Source: CAMCVE01 sp039920645 | GTDB taxonomy: Bacteria > Bdellovibrionota > UBA2428 | Length of the DNA: 6,972 bases | Direction: 5' to 3' | NCBI GenBank assembly: GCA_039920645.1 | Contig: JBDSDI010000099.1 | Coordinates: 1 to 6,972 of the forward strand | Shown: in pieces, positions 4,636 through 6,972 of the stretch | Numbering within the stretch: position 1 is the stretch's first letter | Layout of the letters: every line of letters starts with the position of its first letter | The notes under the pieces: model-generated | What the model saw: only the letters and a program-made list of their open reading frames with translations | What the model was told of the DNA's origin: nothing | The model's database searches: none | Translations under genes and position numbers: made by a program

Positions 4636-6588
4636 ATGTTTCAGAATGCTATCGTCTGGACCCCCGCAAAGGACGCGGCCGATGTCTCGCAGATGGCAGT
4701 CTTCGAACGTCTTTTCGAGAAGGCTCTAGCGCGAACGACACGTTTCAGCGATTTCGAAGAGTTTTGCGACGCCTCGATCACGCACAAAGACGAATTCTGG
4801 ACTTTAGCTTTGCGCCAACTCGGCGTGAGCTTCGATGGCGATATCTCGCCGGCTTTTGTGCCGGGCACGGAATTTTTTGATGCGAAATGGTTCACGAAAC
4901 TGCGCCTGAGCTACGCCGAAAATCTCGTCGGTGGGATGCCGGAAGAGGGAGCAGTTCTTGTCGCTCTTACGGAACGTCCCGAGATTCGTCGCGAGTGGAC
5001 GAAAGCGGAATGCATTGCGGCGATTGCGGCTCTTCAAAATCTTTTGAGACAATCGGGCATCGTTGCGGGCGACCGTGTTGCAGCAGTTCTACCGAACTGT
5101 CCTGAAACCGTGCTCGCGATGCTGGCGGTGAACGGACTCGGAGCGATCTGGTCCTCGTGTTCTCCCGATTTCGGCGAACAGGGCATCCTCGACCGCTTCC
5201 AGCAGATCGATGCGAAGTTTCTCTTCTTGGCGCAGGATACGATCTACAACGGCAAGCTCTTCGATCTCTCGGAAAAAAACAGGGGCGTTCTCGCCAAGCT
5301 TCCGAGCGTAAAAAACCATCATGTCTTCCGGACCCTTTCGACGCGCAGCTCGGAGGCGTTGAACCTCAGGTTCCTCAAAGACGCGCAGCCCGAATTCGTT
5401 CGTCTTCCCTTCGAGCATCCCCTTTTCATCATGTTCTCTTCGGGCACCACGGGCGCTCCGAAATGTATCGTGCATGGAGCGGGCGGCTCGCTCTTGCAGC
5501 TTATCAAAGAACACAAACTCCACTGCGATATCCGTCCCGGAGAAAAGGTTCTCTATTACACGACCTGCGGTTGGATGATGTGGAATTGGCTCGCGACGTC
5601 TTTGGCTTCGGGAGCGCGCGTTTACTGCTACGAGGGATCGCCGGCGGCCCCGGAGCCCGATTCGCTCTGGAGACTCATCGACGCCGAGAAGATCGAAGTT
5701 TTCGGGACCTCGGCGAAGTTCATCGGATCCTGCCGCACGCTGGGACTCAAACTCGATGAGGGGGTCGCTTTCGAAAAACTAAGACTCGTTCTCTCGACGG
5801 GCTCCGCTCTCTTGCCTGAGGATTTTGATTACTTCTACTCGAGCGTTCAGAGAAAAGATAAACCTCTCCAACTCGCTTCTATCGCCGGCGGAACCGACAT
5901 CATCTCCTGTTTCATGCTCGCTAATCCGCTCAAGCCGGTTCGGCGCGGCGAGATCCAAAGCCGCGGTTTGGGAATGGACGTTCAGGCGTTCGACGAGAAC
6001 GGCCAGGCCGTCCGCGATGAGCAAGGCGAACTCGTATGCGCGACGCCGTTCCCTTCGATGCCCGTAGGTTTTTGGAAAGACGACGATCGTTCGCGCTATC
6101 GCAAATCATATTTCTCCACCTATCGCGGTGTCTGGCATCATGGTGACTACGTCATCGTAACTTCAGAAGGTGGCATCGTCATTCTCGGTCGATCGGACGC
6201 AACGCTCAATCCGGGCGGTGTCCGGATCGGGACGGCGGAGATCTATCGCCAGGTCGAGACTCATCCCTTGGTCGCCGACAGTCTCGCGGTTGGGCGCAAG
6301 ACCGAAGACGACGAAGAGATCGTGCTCTTCGTGAAGCTCAAGGATCCATCGCAGACTCTTGACGATGAGTTGCGCTCACAAATTAGAAAACGTATCCGCG
6401 AGGGCGCATCGCCCCGACATGTTCCCAAAGAAATCTATTCCGTCGCGGAAATTCCCTACACCGTCAGTGGAAAAAAAGTCGAAATCGCCGTCAAACGTAT
6501 TCTTCAGGGCCAAGACCCAGGTAACCGGGAAGCGCTCGCCAACCCCGCATCACTCGATCTCTACACGTCATTTAGGAGGATTCCATGA
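4636..6588 (+). CDS. aacS: Acetoacetyl-CoA synthetase (acetoacetate--CoA ligase)
   Basis: 650 residues, the usual length for this ANL-superfamily enzyme (EC 6.2.1.16), which adenylates acetoacetate with ATP and transfers it to CoA in the cytoplasm. Motifs, numbered from ATG 4636: the N-terminal ACAS-type region with WFTKLRLSYAENL (85-97), SSCSPDFG at 173-180, the P-loop SSGTTGAPK at 268-276, TTCGWMMWNW at 309-318, the A5 motif GGTD at 418-421, HHGDY at 501-505, GRSDATLNPGGVRIGTAEIY at 518-537, and the C-terminal PYTVSGKKVE at 607-616 with the catalytic and usually acylatable lysine (Lys613). TTCGWMMWNW, YEGSP and SGKKVE point to acetoacetyl- rather than acetyl-CoA synthetase. ATG 4636 is preferred to ATG 4621 because AAGAGGG lies just before it, although the spacing is short. 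Its stop overlaps the start of the SDR gene. It may salvage acetoacetate from ketone bodies or polyhydroxybutyrate breakdown. Confidence 0.95.
   Translation: MFQNAIVWTPAKDAADVSQMAVFERLFEKALARTTRFSDFEEFCDASITHKDEFWTLALRQLGVSFDGDISPAFVPGTEFFDAKWFTKLRLSYAENLVGGMPEEGAVLVALTERPEIRREWTKAECIAAIAALQNLLRQSGIVAGDRVAAVLPNCPETVLAMLAVNGLGAIWSSCSPDFGEQGILDRFQQIDAKFLFLAQDTIYNGKLFDLSEKNRGVLAKLPSVKNHHVFRTLSTRSSEALNLRFLKDAQPEFVRLPFEHPLFIMFSSGTTGAPKCIVHGAGGSLLQLIKEHKLHCDIRPGEKVLYYTTCGWMMWNWLATSLASGARVYCYEGSPAAPEPDSLWRLIDAEKIEVFGTSAKFIGSCRTLGLKLDEGVAFEKLRLVLSTGSALLPEDFDYFYSSVQRKDKPLQLASIAGGTDIISCFMLANPLKPVRRGEIQSRGLGMDVQAFDENGQAVRDEQGELVCATPFPSMPVGFWKDDDRSRYRKSYFSTYRGVWHHGDYVIVTSEGGIVILGRSDATLNPGGVRIGTAEIYRQVETHPLVADSLAVGRKTEDDEEIVLFVKLKDPSQTLDDELRSQIRKRIREGASPRHVPKEIYSVAEIPYTVSGKKVEIAVKRILQGQDPGNREALANPASLDLYTSFRRIP
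6574..6579 (+). promoter_or_regulatory. Consensus ribosome-binding site of the SDR gene inside the aacS 3' end
   Basis: A perfect AGGAGG lies 5 bp before the ATG at 6585. Because it is within the last codons of the acetoacetyl-CoA synthetase gene and the stop and start overlap as ATGA, it supports translational coupling and fixes the start of the downstream gene. Confidence 0.9.
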
Positions 6589-6972
6589 ACAAAGAGAAAT
6601 TCATCATCGTAACAGGCGCCACGCGCGGTCTCGGACTCGGCTGCGTTGAGAGCCTTCTTTCCAAGGGGCATCGCGTTCTCGCAACGGGTCGCGATTCCGC
6701 AAAAGTGCGCGAACGTATTCCCGCGAAACTTGGTGAGAAACTTCTCACGGAAGACCTCGACGTCTCCTCCTTCGAGAGCCTGACGAATTTCGAAACGAAA
6801 CTCGCAAAGATCACGGACCGCATTGATGTGCTCATCAACAATGCCGGCATCTTCGTGGATCAGTATGGCGGCGCGACGCTGGCCACGCCGGTCGAAGATC
6901 TTGAAAAAACCTTGAAGACGAACGTGATGGGTCCTTACCGCCTGTCGCAAATTCTCATCCCCTTCTTGAAGC
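6585..6972 (+). CDS. Short-chain dehydrogenase/reductase (SDR), C-terminus cut by window edge
   Basis: 129 residues are visible, about half of a classical SDR. The Rossmann-fold motif TGATRGLG is at residues 10-17. Arg36 after the second strand (ATGRD) hints at NADP(H) preference. The cofactor-contacting acidic position is in LDV (58-60), NNAG is at 85-88 and the structural/catalytic Asn is in KTNVMG (Asn113). The catalytic Ser and Tyr-x-x-x-Lys lie beyond the edge, so activity cannot be confirmed. The NNAGIF...TPVEDLEKTLKTNVMGPYRLSQ region resembles NADPH-dependent carbonyl reductase-like SDRs more than 3-hydroxybutyrate dehydrogenase, but the substrate cannot be told. The start overlaps the stop of the upstream acetoacetyl-CoA synthetase gene by 4 bp with a perfect ribosome-binding site, so the two are almost certainly co-expressed. 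Confidence 0.93.
   Translation, partial: MNKEKFIIVTGATRGLGLGCVESLLSKGHRVLATGRDSAKVRERIPAKLGEKLLTEDLDVSSFESLTNFETKLAKITDRIDVLINNAGIFVDQYGGATLATPVEDLEKTLKTNVMGPYRLSQILIPFLK

Noticed and set aside
1..6972. CRISPR array, tRNA/rRNA, insertion sequence, toxin-antitoxin or phage genes
   Set aside because: No regularly spaced repeats, cloverleaf-like segments, transposase motifs, terminal inverted repeats or small paired genes were seen on either strand.

Overview
The window is moderately GC-rich chromosomal DNA with dense, ordinary protein-coding content and no sign of mobile DNA. An exported protein with a Sec-type signal peptide, a GshB-type ATP-grasp enzyme and an acetoacetyl-CoA synthetase point to a Gram-negative, respiring proteobacterium-like organism. 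A Bdellovibrionota/Oligoflexia-type source is a guess from overall gene style only, and nothing here proves it.

Layout. Four genes run on the minus strand and two on the plus strand, diverging from a control region at about 4496-4635. Reading leftwards from there, the minus strand carries four genes. The first encodes a signal-peptide-bearing protein of about 605 residues whose C-terminal third looks like a papain-fold (NlpC/P60-like) Cys/His domain (2678-4495). The second is a glutathione synthetase-like ATP-grasp enzyme (1617-2588). The third is a stand-alone response-regulator receiver protein (1006-1497), closed by a strong intrinsic terminator (924-962). The fourth is a proline iminopeptidase, cut by the left window edge (1-869). 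Reading rightwards, the plus strand carries acetoacetyl-CoA synthetase (4636-6588). It overlaps by 4 bp a short-chain dehydrogenase/reductase that is cut by the right edge (6585-6972).

How they may work together. The plus-strand pair looks like a translationally coupled operon. Acetoacetate activation feeds acetoacetyl-CoA into central, ketone-body or polyhydroxybutyrate-type metabolism, and the coupled SDR probably reduces or oxidises a carbonyl compound whose identity cannot be read here. The first three minus-strand genes have no visible terminator between them and could share a transcript, but the gaps of 89 and 119 bp and a candidate internal promoter leave this open. The peptidase, glutathione synthetase and receiver have no obvious shared pathway.

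The points most worth a second look are five. There is a repeated promoter-like box (TTGC, 17 bp, TAAGCT) before two genes. The proline iminopeptidase has a possibly leaderless start. The exported Cys/His protein has a long unrecognised N-terminal part. The receiver has an altered acidic pocket. The ATP-grasp enzyme has an altered glycine loop. I did not find a clear novel multi-gene defence, mobile or biosynthetic system.
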